Positions 13,216-24,724 of a stretch of DNA of 64,000 nucleotides are shown here, in pieces (the stretch's first letter is position 1; every line of letters begins with the position of its first letter). The DNA lies in NCBI GenBank assembly GCA_944472155.2, contig OX235273.1, positions 30,539,204 through 30,603,203 of the forward strand, in the 5' to 3' direction. A program made the translations under genes and the position numbers. The notes under the pieces were generated by a model. That model worked only from the letters and a program-made list of their open reading frames with translations. It was not told the origin of the DNA and made no database searches. Origin of the DNA: Trichobilharzia szidati (lineage: Eukaryota; Platyhelminthes; Trematoda; Strigeidida; Schistosomatidae).

Positions 13216-13260
13216 GAAGCCATTTACTTACATTTTTCTAAAGCGTGAAACATATGAATG

Positions 13261-14155
13261 GATGCAGATTTTGTTAAATTAATTGAAGCGTACGAAGTTA
13301 GTTATTATGGCGCCTTCATAATTGCAGACAATTATACATCACATCCAGTTCGCTTCTGTATCATTGATGCCATTATGCTATAAGTGCCTCAGTTAAATAA
13401 TGATAGTAGACAGCCACACATCAATAAACTAATTATTTACAAAAATATAAGCTCACATGTTCTTGATAATCCAAGATGCATTCACTGTCTCGCATTCATA
13501 ATAACAACTTTAAAAATTATTTTAGCCAAAATTGGAGACAGCAATAAGAGGTATGTATTCGAAAATTAAGGAAGAATCGGCTAGTACCTTATACTTATCG
13601 AATTTGCATATACTCCATTCTCACACAACGTATTTCAGTCTCTTCATTTGTGTTCTGCAGTTTGTACAGCGGTTTCTCTCACTAGTTGAAGTTCTTACAA
13701 AACTCCTAAATCAGACTACACATCTCTTATATTGGCGTGAAGTGACTGCAGTCATTTTAATTTCCTCTCATTCCCCGATTACCTCCAGCGAATGAACAGT
13801 ATAATAAAGAAATTCCAGATTGCTTTAAAATAATGTCGAACGCAGTAATTAGTGAGAAATCCAACAGTGTTCGCAGACCTTTCCGTCGTAAGAACAGTAA
13901 GAGGATGAATTGATCACACTATATCCTATAATATATGGGATTATCATGATATTTAAAGACTTATCAGCCTCTTTATCAAAATACCCTATACGTTCCCATG
14001 CTCTTTAGATGTTCAGTAATCGGAATTCTAAGAGTTTTCATTTCTTGGATTTATGAGTAACTGATTAAGGAGGCATTTGTAAAGTGGCTGACACCCTAGT
14101 CGATCGACAAGCTTCAGTGGAGTATCGAGTTTTGAGTTAACATTTGATTTGCACA
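13261..14155. other. unassigned sequence
   Basis: Open frames at 13384-13569 and 13532-13795 have no motif and overlap one another. Nothing is supported. Confidence 0.45.
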
Positions 14156-14159
14156 AACT

Positions 14160-16490
14160 TGTATCATTATTATAATTCGCTTGTTTTCCCGGCGAGATAG
14201 GGCTTCAACAGAACATCTCCAAATCATCCAATTCTCTACAGTCCTCTTAAGCTGGCCCAATGATAAGCCACAAGCTCGCATCTCTTTCCTACGTGATGTT
14301 CTCCATGACACTCTCAAACAAACGCCCAGCTCGTCACCTCCCATTCGAGTGCCACGTGAGGGCCTGCGTGCCATGCGATGTCACCCAACATTCTCCTCAG
14401 CGTGTGTCAGATCCATCTCCATTTCATTCAGCATATTTGTTGGATAGTAGGTTCTTGGTTCGTTTACCGCCTGCCAGAGACACATATTGATAATCCTCTC
14501 TAGACATCTGGTTTTCAGTGTGTAGTCTTTTGGAAATGCTTTATTTGAAGCGTGCTCCAAGCCCTGAAATTTACACCAGAACTCACTTGACTTTAGTGTA
14601 GAAAATCTATGTGCTGATTACAGGAGATTTCCAAACTAATTTCAGAATAATGAAGGCCTGTCTTGCTCACCCGATCTTGCATCTTACATCCTCATCTGGG
14701 TCATTGTAGTTGTAACAATTCTGTCAAGATATATGAAAGAAGCTAATTAGTTAATATTGGAGTTTGTTTTGATTAGTTAGGTATCTTCATCACAGCTTCC
14801 TTCTCTTTGTTCATTTGAATTTATTTCTACTCTGCCTCTTCTTCCAACTTGCTGGTTTTCTCCTGAAAATCTTTGCGTTTGTGTGACGAAAAGCATAAAT
14901 AGTCGGCGAAGTCCAAATCTTTTCAAGTCTTTAATAGTAATAAAGCTTTATTTCAGACAATATGCGTAAAAATGGTACAAAAGTGTCCCGCGTATTTAAG
15001 TTCCAAAATCTTTTTTTCTTCCTACAGGATTTACATATAAAGTAATAATCTTAATTATTTCTTTATTGCGTTGAAGAATTGCACAGCATTTACTTGGAAG
15101 CAAGTTAAATCAGAGCGCAAGTTCATGTCATTTGATATAACTTCATGATTGAAACAACGATAAATGCAGATGAAATTACGGATTTTGTTGGAAGGCAACT
15201 CCAGTAGCCCAGTGACTTAAGCAGGCCGCCTTCTTGTCAGCCAAACGTATTCCTGTCCTCTCGCTCCCTTACCACTGTCTGGTGCATGTTTTGGTCAACC
15301 ACAATCAGGAATATCATCGTTATAATGGGAAATCTTGTCTTATTCCTGTCTTCAACAATATGACATTTCTAAATTGCTGTTTTGTATCACGAGTCATGTA
15401 GCGTCATGATTTAGCTGTTGAATGAGGTTGATTAAGGTGTGGTGCACTCTGCAGTTGTGAAGCTGATTTTTAGTATCTTTACTGCATTTGCGAATTCCGC
15501 TGTTGTCTCAGGGCTGGCGTTTCTCTGGCAGTCACTTATGGATGGACTGCAGTTGCTAATTGGTTAAAGAGCCTTTCGATTTGATCAGCCCGTTTCCTTT
15601 TTTACCCTCTTTTGTAATTAGGTTCATTTCACTATATGCCATTGGTTTCATCTCTCTTGTTCTCTCCCACAGATCACGAGCGACCTTTGTATTTGGTATA
15701 ATTTTGTAAGATCTCTCTTACCTGTAGACTGTTTTGGTTTCGTCACCAGTATATCATAGAATTTTCCTTTATCTTTTACAGCACCCTTCGTTATTTCTTT
15801 ATTCAGTGAGATGTACACTGGTTCATCTTCTATTTCACTGTCCTCCTCTTCTATTAGTTTCCTTGTGTTCATAAAAGGACATATATTTTCTTGCTTCTTC
15901 TTTCTTCTCAAAACAGCTGTACACGTTTCCATCAACGTCACTGACAGACGGTTCTCGTGTTTTCTCACACAGGTTTCCTCAGTGATGTCACGTAATGTCT
16001 CCGACTTCTCTCTCATAGCTGCAGTGAAGATATCCTCCCGTAGTTCCATCCATCATTTTTTGAGTGTTTGGCTTCAATTTTGGTCTGTCTCTTGATTCTT
16101 TGAAGACTTCCAACCTGACCTTATGTGATCCTTGCAATAGATAATGTTCTTAGCTCACATATGCTCCTATTCTCGATTTGTGTCCTGCAGGCTAAGTCAC
16201 CACTATCTTGAGACTGAGATGAAGTCTGTCTGATTTCTGGAGTGTACATCTTGTGAAACTCATCTATTTTTGCTTACATTCTTGTGCTTATACTCGCTAC
16301 CTACTATCACCATATAACTGAATGCACAGGAGTTTGAGATGAGTTCTCCATTCACTTTTATTTCCACGAAAGCCGTTAGATCCATGATCAGTTCTCTTCT
16401 TGTTTTGTTTGCTCCAATTTCAGCATTCATATCACCCATTACGATTTTGATTTTGCCATTTAGAATCTTCTCCATTACTCTAAAGTTTCT
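14160..16490 (-). mobile_element. RTE-clade non-LTR retrotransposon relic (copy A)
   Basis: Read on the minus strand, the remains appear in element order. The C-terminal part of an apurinic-type endonuclease (16475-16260) has GDMNAEIGANK and a CAFSYMVIVG-like strand. A linker follows (16049-15648). Reverse transcriptase debris spans about 15650-14870, with a degraded DFAD box near 14915. The typical RTE C-terminal tail lies at 14530-14190, including SVEALSRRE. It ends in a short A/T-rich simple repeat near 14160. Stops and frameshifts occur throughout, so the copy is dead. RTE elements encode endonuclease plus reverse transcriptase in one ORF for target-primed insertion. It resembles the RTE families of schistosomes (SR2/Perere-3 type), but the exact family is not assigned. 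Confidence 0.75.
14930..15240. mobile_element. insertion of about 300 bp inside RTE copy A
   Basis: In RTE copy B the degraded FADD-box region and the preceding RT strand are adjacent (17930-18010). In copy A the same two regions (ending near 14925 and resuming near 15242) are separated by about 300 bp of unrelated sequence. Its right end holds a box-A-like tRNA motif, agtagcccagtgacttaagc (about 15203-15222). This is probably a nested short element. Boundaries are approximate. Confidence 0.45.
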
Positions 16491-16789
16491 GTAGAGATGG
16501 GATTGATTTTCCGGTGTGCAGTAGCTAAACTACCTGCACGTTCAATCTCAAACAACAAAGTGATTAAAAATTTTGATTATATAATATCCCACTTATTTCA
16601 ACTAACCCATCAAGCCTACAATTCAAGTTATACAGATATATGATATATGCATTTGAGATGATTTATAAAACGCTGCAACATACCTCACAAATTAAGAGGC
16701 GTTTTCATGAACGCATTATTCGCTCAGGTTCATTACTGCTTATTGATAAACGTGCGTTCTAGTTTCTAATTCGTCTACATAGTATATCG
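16491..16789. other. spacer between RTE A and the Penelope fragment
   Basis: No element can be assigned. Part may be badly decayed Penelope reverse transcriptase upstream of the recognisable block. Confidence 0.35.
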
Positions 16790-17147
16790 ACCACCAGAAA
16801 TACCAAGGCGAAATTTCAGAGGAACCAAACATTACTTGTTCTAAAACAGAAACTCTGTATGAAATCGGATTTCAAGGGAGACAGCCTGCGACATCATTAA
16901 GAGAAGAATTTCATCATATTTGAGAAGAAAAATCTTTGCGCCAACGCTAAGAGTAGTGTTCTCCAGTCTTCTATTGGTCTTTAGAGGCCTTAAGAACAAG
17001 GTTTCACACCTGACCACTTCTTTGTACATATACCAGTTAGCCTGTTACTGTGGAGGTAGGTGCGTTGGTTTTTCGATGTGTATTTTATCTAAAAGTGTTT
17101 ATAAACACTACCTTTCATGGCTGAAGAGAGGAAGTATTATGATTATT
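16790..17147 (+). mobile_element. Penelope-like element fragment, linker and GIY-YIG domain
   Basis: On the plus strand the family-typical block F-K-G-D-S (near 16872) is followed by the frame 16920-17165. That frame contains KNKVSHLTTSLYIYQLACYC, then CGGRCVGFSM, then YLSWLKRG. In intact Penelope-like elements this region reads as a K-D-K-L..T..iY-x-F-x-C-x-C-G-x-x-Y-I-G-R block ending in E-H-x-P-x-W-L, the GIY-YIG nuclease that cuts target DNA. Here the second motif is degraded (C-V-G-F in place of Y-I-G-R) and the E-H pair reads K-H, so activity is not expected. The fragment lies between two RTE relics of opposite orientation. I chose this call over a host gene because the C-x-C-G and W-L-x-x-G spacing fits the family. 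Confidence 0.65.
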
Positions 17148-17149
17148 CC

Positions 17150-18480
17150 CTTGCGTTCCGAGTGAAACATAGGGCTTCAACAACCCATTTCCACTTTGTT
17201 CTGTTTTTTGATGTCCTCTCCAGCTGAGTCTATGATTGACCAAACTCTCTTATCTCTTCCTCACACGATCTCCTCCATGTCACCCTAGCACTGACGACCC
17301 ACTCGTCGCTTCCCAACTGGATTCCACTCGAGCGCCTGTCAGCCTCCTCAATGTATGCCGGATCCATCTCCGCTTTCTCCTACATATTTGTTGAGCGATT
17401 GGTTCTTGGTTGGTTTGTTCTCATATTTTCTTGTTACTAATTCTTTCTGGCTGTCCATTTGATCTTCAGCATGGAGCGAAGGCAGCTGTTGATGAAAGTC
17501 TGTAACCTGTTGGAAATCCTTTTCGTGACACGTCGACCAAGTTTTTGACCCGTCTAGAAGAACCGACTTCATATTGGTGTTGAAAATCCGAATCTTGTTC
17601 CTTATGCTGAGTGCGGTTTCGAAACTGGTTTCAGATTGATGAAGGCGTATCTTGCCAGTCCGATTCTGACTTTGACATCTTCGTCTGTTCTGCCTGTAGT
17701 TGAGACGATACTTCCCAGATAAGTGAAGGTTACCTCTGTTAAATCTCTCCCGTTGATGGTGATTGTTGCTGGTTGTTGTTGCTGTTGGTTGGCTGGTTAT
17801 CTTCATCACCTCCGTCTTCTCTATGTTCACTTGGAGTCCTGTTTTCGCTGCCCGCCCCTTCAGTCATTTTGTTGTTTTTCGCCTGCAAGTCTTCCAGTTT
17901 GTATGACATTAGACATATATTATCCACAGGCGAAATCTAAATCTTCTAGAGTTTTGTTATCAGTCGTCCAGCCTATTCCTGACACCTCGCCCCAACAGTC
18001 TGACGCATAATCCAGTCCAACACAATTAAGAATATCATCGGTGATAATAGGCAGCCTTGTCTTACTCCTCTATGCACTTCGAACTCCTCGCTGAGTTTTC
18101 CGTTGTGGATCACTTGACACGTGGCTTTGTCATATAGCTGTTGAATGAGGTTGACGAAGACTTGAGGTACACTGTACTGTTGAAGGAGTTTCCAAATTAC
18201 TTCTCGTTCTACGCTGTCGTAGGTCTTTTCGATGAATTTGAGGTAGAGGTTTGACTGCCATTCTATGCTTTGTTCGATGACGATGCGTAGAGCTGCAATT
18301 TGATCAGCACATGATTTGCCCTTCCTGAATCCAACTTGTTCGGTGCTGGTGAAGTTCTGTATCCAGTGCATCCTTTATTCCTTCCAGGATGATGCGACTT
18401 AGAGAGGCAGTAATGGCTGTATAACCAGTGAGATAATCGAACACTTTGTCAACGCTGGTTTCAACAAACGCCTCCTTCAA
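17150..18480 (-). mobile_element. RTE-clade non-LTR retrotransposon relic (copy B), 5'-truncated
   Basis: On the minus strand the order is reverse transcriptase (18480-17973), a broken FADD region (about 17950-17880), the connection region (17830-17348) with ALSIRNKIRIFNTNMKSVLL, and the C-terminal tail (17345-17170) with WKWVVEALCF. All are typical of RTE elements. The endonuclease is missing, so the copy is 5'-truncated. It needs at least two frameshifts and has stops in the tail. It ends in gaataatcataat near 17140, matching the end style of copy A. It shares orientation with copy A but appears to be a separate insertion, because its reverse transcriptase and tail duplicate those of copy A. 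Confidence 0.8.
17973..18371 (-). pseudogene. RTE reverse transcriptase core fragment
   Basis: The 132-codon frame holds recognisable reverse transcriptase motifs: GFRKGKSCADQI (fingers), a motif-A region reading KFIEKTYDSVEREVIW, and the B-prime motif GVRQGCLLSP. Motif A is shortened. The family normally has a strand with a catalytic aspartate followed by E-K-A-F-D-S, and here several residues including that aspartate are missing or replaced. The metal-binding FADD box that should follow falls across a frameshift near 17930 and reads FACG. Both lesions say the enzyme is inactive. The initiator Met has no meaning here; the frame continues upstream of it in decayed form. Confidence 0.8.
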
Positions 18481-19200
18481 AGTAATCTGTTAAGTGAAAA
18501 GTAACCCGTCAAAGGCCATACTATTTCATATCCTTTGCATTGCTGAAGCCTTAGGCATTCAGGTAGAATAACTAGAGTTGTTCATAGAAATGAAGATTAT
18601 TCAACCACTTATACTATCGTGGTAACAACCTTGTAAACATCTGCTGACTTGATTTTTTTTCCTTTTTCAAATCCCTATGACTCTTGTATTTCTTTAGTTC
18701 TCTTGCATAATTCCATATTCTTCTTTTCTATGTGCATCTTAATCGCAACTCACTCATAAAATTATTAACCTTATTATGTAAATATAATACACCTACTTAA
18801 ATTCTTTGATGAATTGCCTAACATTAACAGCGATGTTTATGATGACTCATCACTTTAGTTACTATCCTCTTTCATGAAAGAATTATGCCGAAATCTGATT
18901 GTACAGCTGGAGAAAATCTATTCCATTTAAATAGCCTACTCCTCAAACTACGTGTTTTATTGAATTTCTGAGGATTATTTACGAATATCCACCTATGACA
19001 TGATCGACAATTGAAAAGTCAAAATATGATGAAGTTTCCAACTTAATACTATATGCTTCACTCACTTTCACACACTGGTATAAGGGGAGTACCAACATAT
19101 AATTGTGTTTATTAAATTATTACTAATATCATTTATCATTATATATGTCCAAACCAAGTTCACTTTTATCAGTTTGAAAAAAATGTGGGCGTTGGGTATA
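18481..19200. other. unassigned AT-rich sequence
   Basis: No feature is supported. Confidence 0.45.
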
Positions 19201-19744
19201 TGATATTCATTATAATAAAGGTTTATGTATTTCCCAATGAATGAAAAACAAAACCATATTGTTTTTACTGACATTTCGCTATTTAATGCTGCTGCTAATA
19301 GCTTTATCAAAGTATTATAAACCGGAATTTACAAAATCTAAGCATATATATAATTTTACACACTGATCAAACCAACAATCTACACCTGGTTTTGTTATCT
19401 TCACCAGTTGACTAACTTGACAACAAAAAATGACCCAGACTGACGAACGATGATCAAGTTATTAAAATTTATTTTGATATCATAACAGATGTACTATTAC
19501 ATTTGTTATTTGGTTTAGTGATCTTCATTGTTGTTTAGACTTTCAATATGTCCTTTTTACTTGACCTAAATCTATTCTCACCCCTTAACTCTTTGTTAAA
19601 TATATGCTGAGATTTTGTAAATTCCGGTTTAATTTTACTTTGATAAAGCTATTGGCATTAAGTAGCGAAACGTCAGTAAAAACAATATCGTTTTGTTTTT
19701 CACTCATTAGGAAATACAAAAAACCTTTATTATAATGAACATCA
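19201..19744. repeat. inverted repeat, arms about 145 bp, spacer about 253 bp
   Basis: The left arm (19201-19348) and right arm (19602-19744) are reverse complements with scattered changes. Examples are tgatattcattataataaagg against cctttattataatgaacatca, and atttacaaaatctaagcatat against atatgctgagattttgtaaat. The arms include gaaaaacaaaac, a tttttactgac block and ttgataaagct. The spacer shows no ORF. It is probably a MITE-like non-autonomous element or a pair of inverted element ends. Confidence 0.75.
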
Positions 19745-19809
19745 TTTATCATTGTTGTCATAACAACGATAACAGTTGGTTTACGTTCGTTTTAACCATG
19801 ATATCAATC

Positions 19810-20035
19810 TTATCATCTTATTCCTTTACGCTGCGATTGGGACATAGGACTTTAACCTGGAGTTTCGGTATCAGTGGCTTTATTTTTACAGGATAAGGTT
19901 GCACGGACAACCTCCTCACTTAGGCAGTCTTACTACCCGCTTGGAGAAGCTTAAGAAGTGCACCATTCGAGGATTAAAAGTAGGATCAGGTTTGTAGATG
20001 ACGAGCGTTCTACCGCTGAACCACGGAGGTACATT
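19810..20035 (-). repeat. tRNA-derived SINE-like element
   Basis: On the minus strand a good box A, gtggttcagcggtagaac (20024-20007), is followed by a degraded box-B region and then gtgcacttcttaagctt. That string closely resembles gtgtacttcttaagact in the SINE at 60.8 kb, which supports a shared family. It lacks a closed tRNA fold and has a long non-tRNA body ending near 19810. Pol III transcription would depend on the internal boxes, and box B looks weak. Confidence 0.5.
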
Positions 20036-20164
20036 ACGCCAATACAACACAACTTATGACCGGTTATTCGGCTAGTAGTTTCATGCTGAGAAAACCCAGC
20101 AGACTGGTTGAAAATGTAAATATTCTACATGCAAAAGAAAATGTACCACATATTACCACCATTT
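20036..20164. other. unassigned spacer
   Basis: No feature is seen. Confidence 0.4.
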
Positions 20165-20255
20165 GTGCACATAAGACTCTCAAATCAGGACGAAACAGCT
20201 GTCCTGTACTCACAGTCTTTCCAGTGGTTATCTAAATGATGTCAACTTGTGACTA
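20165..20255 (+). ncRNA. degenerate hammerhead-ribozyme-like sequence
   Basis: The stretch caggacgaaacagctgtcct (20186-20205) followed by gtactc resembles the 3' half of the hammerhead core in schistosome SM-alpha-type elements. It has one side of stem II (ggac), the invariant GAAAC (20192-20196), a GTC triplet at the expected cleavage place (20201-20203), and one side of stem I. The 5' core, normally CTGATGA, reads cataaga here, and the partner strand of stem I is poor. Self-cleavage is therefore unlikely. The downstream aatgatgtcaact string is also found after the related sequence at 60.9 kb. Family knowledge plus visible motifs support the call; a covariance-model score would settle it. 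Confidence 0.5.
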
Positions 20256-21689
20256 GTCAGGTCTCTGTAGATCAGCGCCTGTCAATAAATGTATATATAT
20301 GTTGCTTATGGTCACCACATACCAATAATAATTCACCGATTTGATCGTTAACTAACTTTACAATCGGATGTCTGGTGAATATGTTCAAACAACCATTCTC
20401 TGGTTTCTACATCAACTGGCTGAAAATGTCGAATTTGTGTTCATAAGTCTCAAGAGATCAATATTCTAACACCGTCACATGGATTCCCGGACATTTCATT
20501 TCGTGAAAATGTTTCCCACCCAAGTTAACTGATTGGAACGGATTAGGACTTTATAATAACGCGTAAATGATTAACATGCATTCCAAATATCCTTTTCGTG
20601 ATTATTTGTATTTCCAGTGATAACAACCACCTACAAATGAAATTCTGATTTAGTTGACTGCATGTTGGTTTAATTACTTCTTGTGTTTCTGTCATAGAGT
20701 GAATACTCAGTATTAGCTTTATCACTTCAAATGTTATGTCTGTTGTCACTTCAATGGAAGCATGACATTCAGTCGACATTCATTTGTAGGTTTTAATATT
20801 TTCGAATTGAAATTATCAAACTTCTGCTGATGTCGACAGAGAGGTCTATTGATTTTCACTGAATAAGTATTTCATCAATGGATAGTTAAAAATTTTGTCA
20901 CCCATCAAGCGTGAAATTTGGCTAGTGTTATATAGAGATGTTCAATACTGGGTTGTTTAGTTGATCAAACAAACAATGGCACAAAGTCACCTTGTGCCAT
21001 ATCAAGTAAGCCAAATGAAGTTAAGTTCAGATTTGAACAGTTTCATTTAATCTCCTGTGTTATATGTCATCGCAAATATTCGCGCAGAGTTTCACCAAAT
21101 ATTCACTATTGCGATCACATCTAAAAGCCCTTAGGCAAAACATTTAATCACTAAGTTTGTTTGCTCTTAAAATAAATAGTTTATCGATGAACGTAAAACT
21201 CACATCATAAAAATAGAAAAAAAACCAGTAGTGAAGCTAATTCAGATTCGCTATCCAGTAGCTTAAATGTGCAAAAAAGCTCATTGAGGTGTCTGGAGAT
21301 CTGTTGTATTATTTACAACACTATGACATTGAAAGACGTAACCTTTAGTAATGTATTATTAAAGTCGATTTGACAATTCCCATTAAATAAATGTATGGAT
21401 TGAACAGTGGTCTCACAGATGCATATGCAGAATATCACAGAAGAAAGTGCAGTCGATTCAAAATGATGGTAAAAGAAAACGGTAAGAAATTCAGCTTAAT
21501 AGTTTATAATAATAGATACAGAATGAAGCACAAATACAAGGAATTTACTTACATTTAACTAGGTATGAGAAAAAAACACGAATAAATTAAAAATTATGTA
21601 TGTATACACAAAAATAAAGACCATCTAATTCGACGAAATAGTGCATGAATACGTTTGTATAATTATATTTTCTGAGATATAACAAAAAA
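20256..21689. other. unassigned AT-rich sequence upstream of the tandem array
   Basis: No gene or recognised element is seen. Frames longer than 60 codons are rare here and lack motifs. Confidence 0.45.
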
Positions 21690-22176
21690 TATAGTCAAAA
21701 TATGAAGATATACATCGAGAGAGAAATCATGGGCTCATAAATGCTAATTCATGTAGATGGATATCCTTCAGTGACAGCTCAATGTAATTGTCATTTGAAC
21801 AAAGTTTTGCTGTCAAATTGAAATGCATTAACTCTAAGCTGCATGAAAATTATTGCACTGTTCGTGTGTGTTCATGTGTGTTGATACAAGCCTTCATAAT
21901 TCCTGCTCTAAATATTCAAAGCATTACACCAGTGCGAGAAAAAAAATTGACTCAAAAAGTGACTCAAGCGAATGGAATCTTTATTCTAGATATTTCAAAA
22001 TAAGTAACGCAACATACGCCACATATTTCCTTCAAAAACATCAAAGTCGCATAAAACATCACAGTAGGAAATAAAACAAGATGAACAAAACAAATAATTG
22101 AAAAGCAGGAAAAGAATTGAAAAATAGCTAATAACAAAAAATACCATCAAATAAGCCTCCGTTCAAAAACCTAGTT
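21690..22176 (+). repeat. array unit U0, tail only
   Basis: This leading partial unit starts around gagagagaaatcatgggctc (21716) with catgtagatggatatccttcagtgaca. It matches the tail of full units, but no head or body is seen upstream. It marks the left edge of the array and is the most diverged tail. Confidence 0.65.
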
Positions 22177-23449
22177 GAAAAGCTAAACAATGAGAAGTCG
22201 AATATTTTCTACATATGTCACTTGGCAAAGTGCCATCTAATGACACAGGAACATTTCTTAGAATGACTGGAAAGTTCGAGTTCCTGATAATCACTTGACA
22301 CACAAGACAGACATTTCGTTCCCGAGAGCTTGTCAGCTCCACGCTTCACTCACAGAAGATGTGACAGTTCCACGGAGAGGATTCACGCACCTCTGACAAC
22401 CCAATCATCACAACACACATTCCAAACAACATCGATTGAAGATAAGAGCACCAACCAGACATTTCACCTTGATGATTGCTCGTTCGTGTGGAATCAACTG
22501 GACTCTCACAACTGTCATCTCCACTGTCATCAGCACTCGTTTGAACCAATCATCACGATGTTTGCTTGCAATGAATGGATTACTTTCATGTGAAATGCAT
22601 AGCGTGGCGTGTCGACAATAGGTGTTCTCACTTCGCTTCCAAATCATTTATGCTATGTTACTGAAGACAGGTGGATTCATTCATGTTTTGACAGTATTTC
22701 TGAGAAATCCTCATAATACTACTTAAGCGTTCACTTACTTTGAGCTGTAACGTGACACATGAGAACGAATGTGCATTTCGTTGTATTAAACATAGCGTGT
22801 GAATTTAGTTAATAGGGTGGTTTCACAATCGTGGATCAGTATACATCATAAAGAATACATTTGAAATCTTCTTTGTTTAGTGTGCAATTTCAGATTGATT
22901 TCACGACAGTATAATTATAAGTTGGGGACACGCATTGAGAGAGATTCCATGGGCTCGTAAATGCGAGTTCGTATAGATGGAGATCCGTCAGTGATAATTC
23001 GAATTAATTATCGAATCAACACAGTTTTTCTGTCGGTTCGGAAATGCATTATCTCTAAAAAATCTACGTAAATAATAAGTTGATTTCGTGAAACAAATCA
23101 TAGCTATCCACATTATATCATCAATCCTTATCTCAGAATTTATATCTTCTTACATTCTGAAATGAGTTTATGTATTCAGTATAAATGTAGATTATTTTGA
23201 ATTTTATATATGGTCGTCACTGATTCAGTATTTCAGCATACCAGATTTATTCGCTATGAGCAAGAAAATTCATGAGAGAAGTTATCAAACAACATTCAAA
23301 GGCAGTGACAGGATATCTCAAGAAATAATAAGTTAAGCTAACATTTGATTTCTCAATGGTTGGACGACATTTTAATCAGTCACTTTATTGCATCACATGT
23401 ATGACTCCTATAGTCAAACAAAGATCACGGTCAAGTTCTCCACCGATTA
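22177..23449 (+). repeat. array unit U1 (class A)
   Basis: This is a complete unit. Its head lacks the usual gagttatac (it reads cttggcaaagtgccatc). The 63-codon head frame seen in later units is broken by TGA in cacttgacac. The body is nearly identical to U3. The tail lies around 22930-23045. Confidence 0.85.
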
Positions 23450-24724
23450 AATAGCTAGATGAATCGCTGAAGAGTGAGAAGTCGAATGTTGTCTATATAT
23501 GTCACTTCGGAGAGTTATACAAAGTGCCATCAAATGACACAGGAACATTTCTTAGAATGACTGGAAAGTCCGAGTTCATGATAATAACTTGACACATGAG
23601 ATAGCCCTTACGTTTCCGAGAGAGTCTCAGCACCATGATTCACTCGCAGAAGAGGATTCACACACTTTCGACAACCCAAACATCACAACACACACTCCAA
23701 ACAACATTAATTGAAGATAACAGCAACAACCAGACATTTCACCTTGGTGATTGTTTGTTCCTTCGGAATCCACTTCACTCTCACAAGTGTGATCTCCACT
23801 ATTCTCTGTCTTCGTGTAAACCAATCATCACGATGTTTGTTTGCAATGAATAGATTACTTTCATGTGAAATGCATAGCGTGGCATGGCGACAAGACGTAT
23901 TCTCACTTCGCTTCCATATCATTTATGCTACGATACTGGAGACAAGTGGATTCATTCATGTTTTCACAGTATTTTTGAGGAATCCACATGAGAATAATTA
24001 AATTTTCATTTACTTTGATCTGTAACGTGACACATGAATACGAATTTGGATTTCGTTGTATTAAACTCATCTTCAAAATTGGCTTTGATCGCGGTATCAC
24101 AAGTGCAAACAATGTTTAGGCACAAATTAAATGATTTGCAACCTTCTCAGAATAATGCGGTAATCGACAATGATGTGAAGCCAGTATAATCAAAAGGTGA
24201 ATTTACATATTCGAATTGACTTCAACGGCTCACAGTGGCGATTTGGTGTAGGTGGAGATCCTTCAGTGATAATTCGAATTACTTATCGGTTCAACAACGT
24301 TTGTCTGTCAGTTCGAAAATGCATCTTCTCTAACATAGCATGACGCTTAATACGCTGCTCTTGTGAAATAAAATATATGCTTCCAGATGCGACTACATTT
24401 CTTAATCTTAAACGTTGAAAATATCCGGCAACATGCACAAATTATTTATTCGAGATATTATGTCAAAGTCTATAAAATCCTGTCCATATGAATATAAGTA
24501 TCAGTCTGAAAACATACGCCTCTTCGTCTCTAGAAGAAAAGAAATTAAAATTATTTGTTTTGGCTTTCAAATGACACAAAAACATGTTTAAAGAAAACAC
24601 AAACATATAAAAGTGGATTCGTATGCGCGTCGCTCAGAGAACTACTCATCAATAATTTCTTTGTGTCGCAAATTTGATTTCCATTAATACGAAAAACTCA
24701 ATGTGAAATTCGACTAGGATTAAT
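23450..24724 (+). repeat. array unit U2 (class A)
   Basis: This is a complete unit with the anchor at 23547. It is more diverged in the body than U1 and U3 (cttcgtgtaaacc, atagcgtggcatggcgac). The head frame is stopped by the same TGA as in U1 and U3. The tail lies at about 24215-24320. Confidence 0.85.

Larger units (their letters stand above)
7860..13260 (+). repeat. segmental duplication block D1 (partner D2, 38710-43560)
   Basis: Landmarks in D1 recur in the same order and orientation in D2, at an offset of about 30.2-30.8 kb. Examples are acttttaaagtagctgtgagta (8005 and 38855), gaatttcgtgtgat (8655 and 39215), gaatatgtatagact (8756 and 39316), a bipartite tRNA-like box (10383 and 40357), gttactgagttt..cattg (10493 and 40747), tgccatttcactg/tgacatttcactg (11046 and 41551), and tccacaactgtgatctccac near 13000 matching 43333. 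Similarity is roughly 75-80% by eye with indels. No confident gene lies inside; the longest frame (10686-10988, 100 codons) has no motif. I see nothing else in the block beyond the sub-features listed separately. Confidence 0.75.

Noticed and set aside
14181..14490. Two overlapping plus-strand ORFs (76-88 codons)
   Set aside because: They are antisense shadows of the conserved C-terminal tail of RTE copy A.
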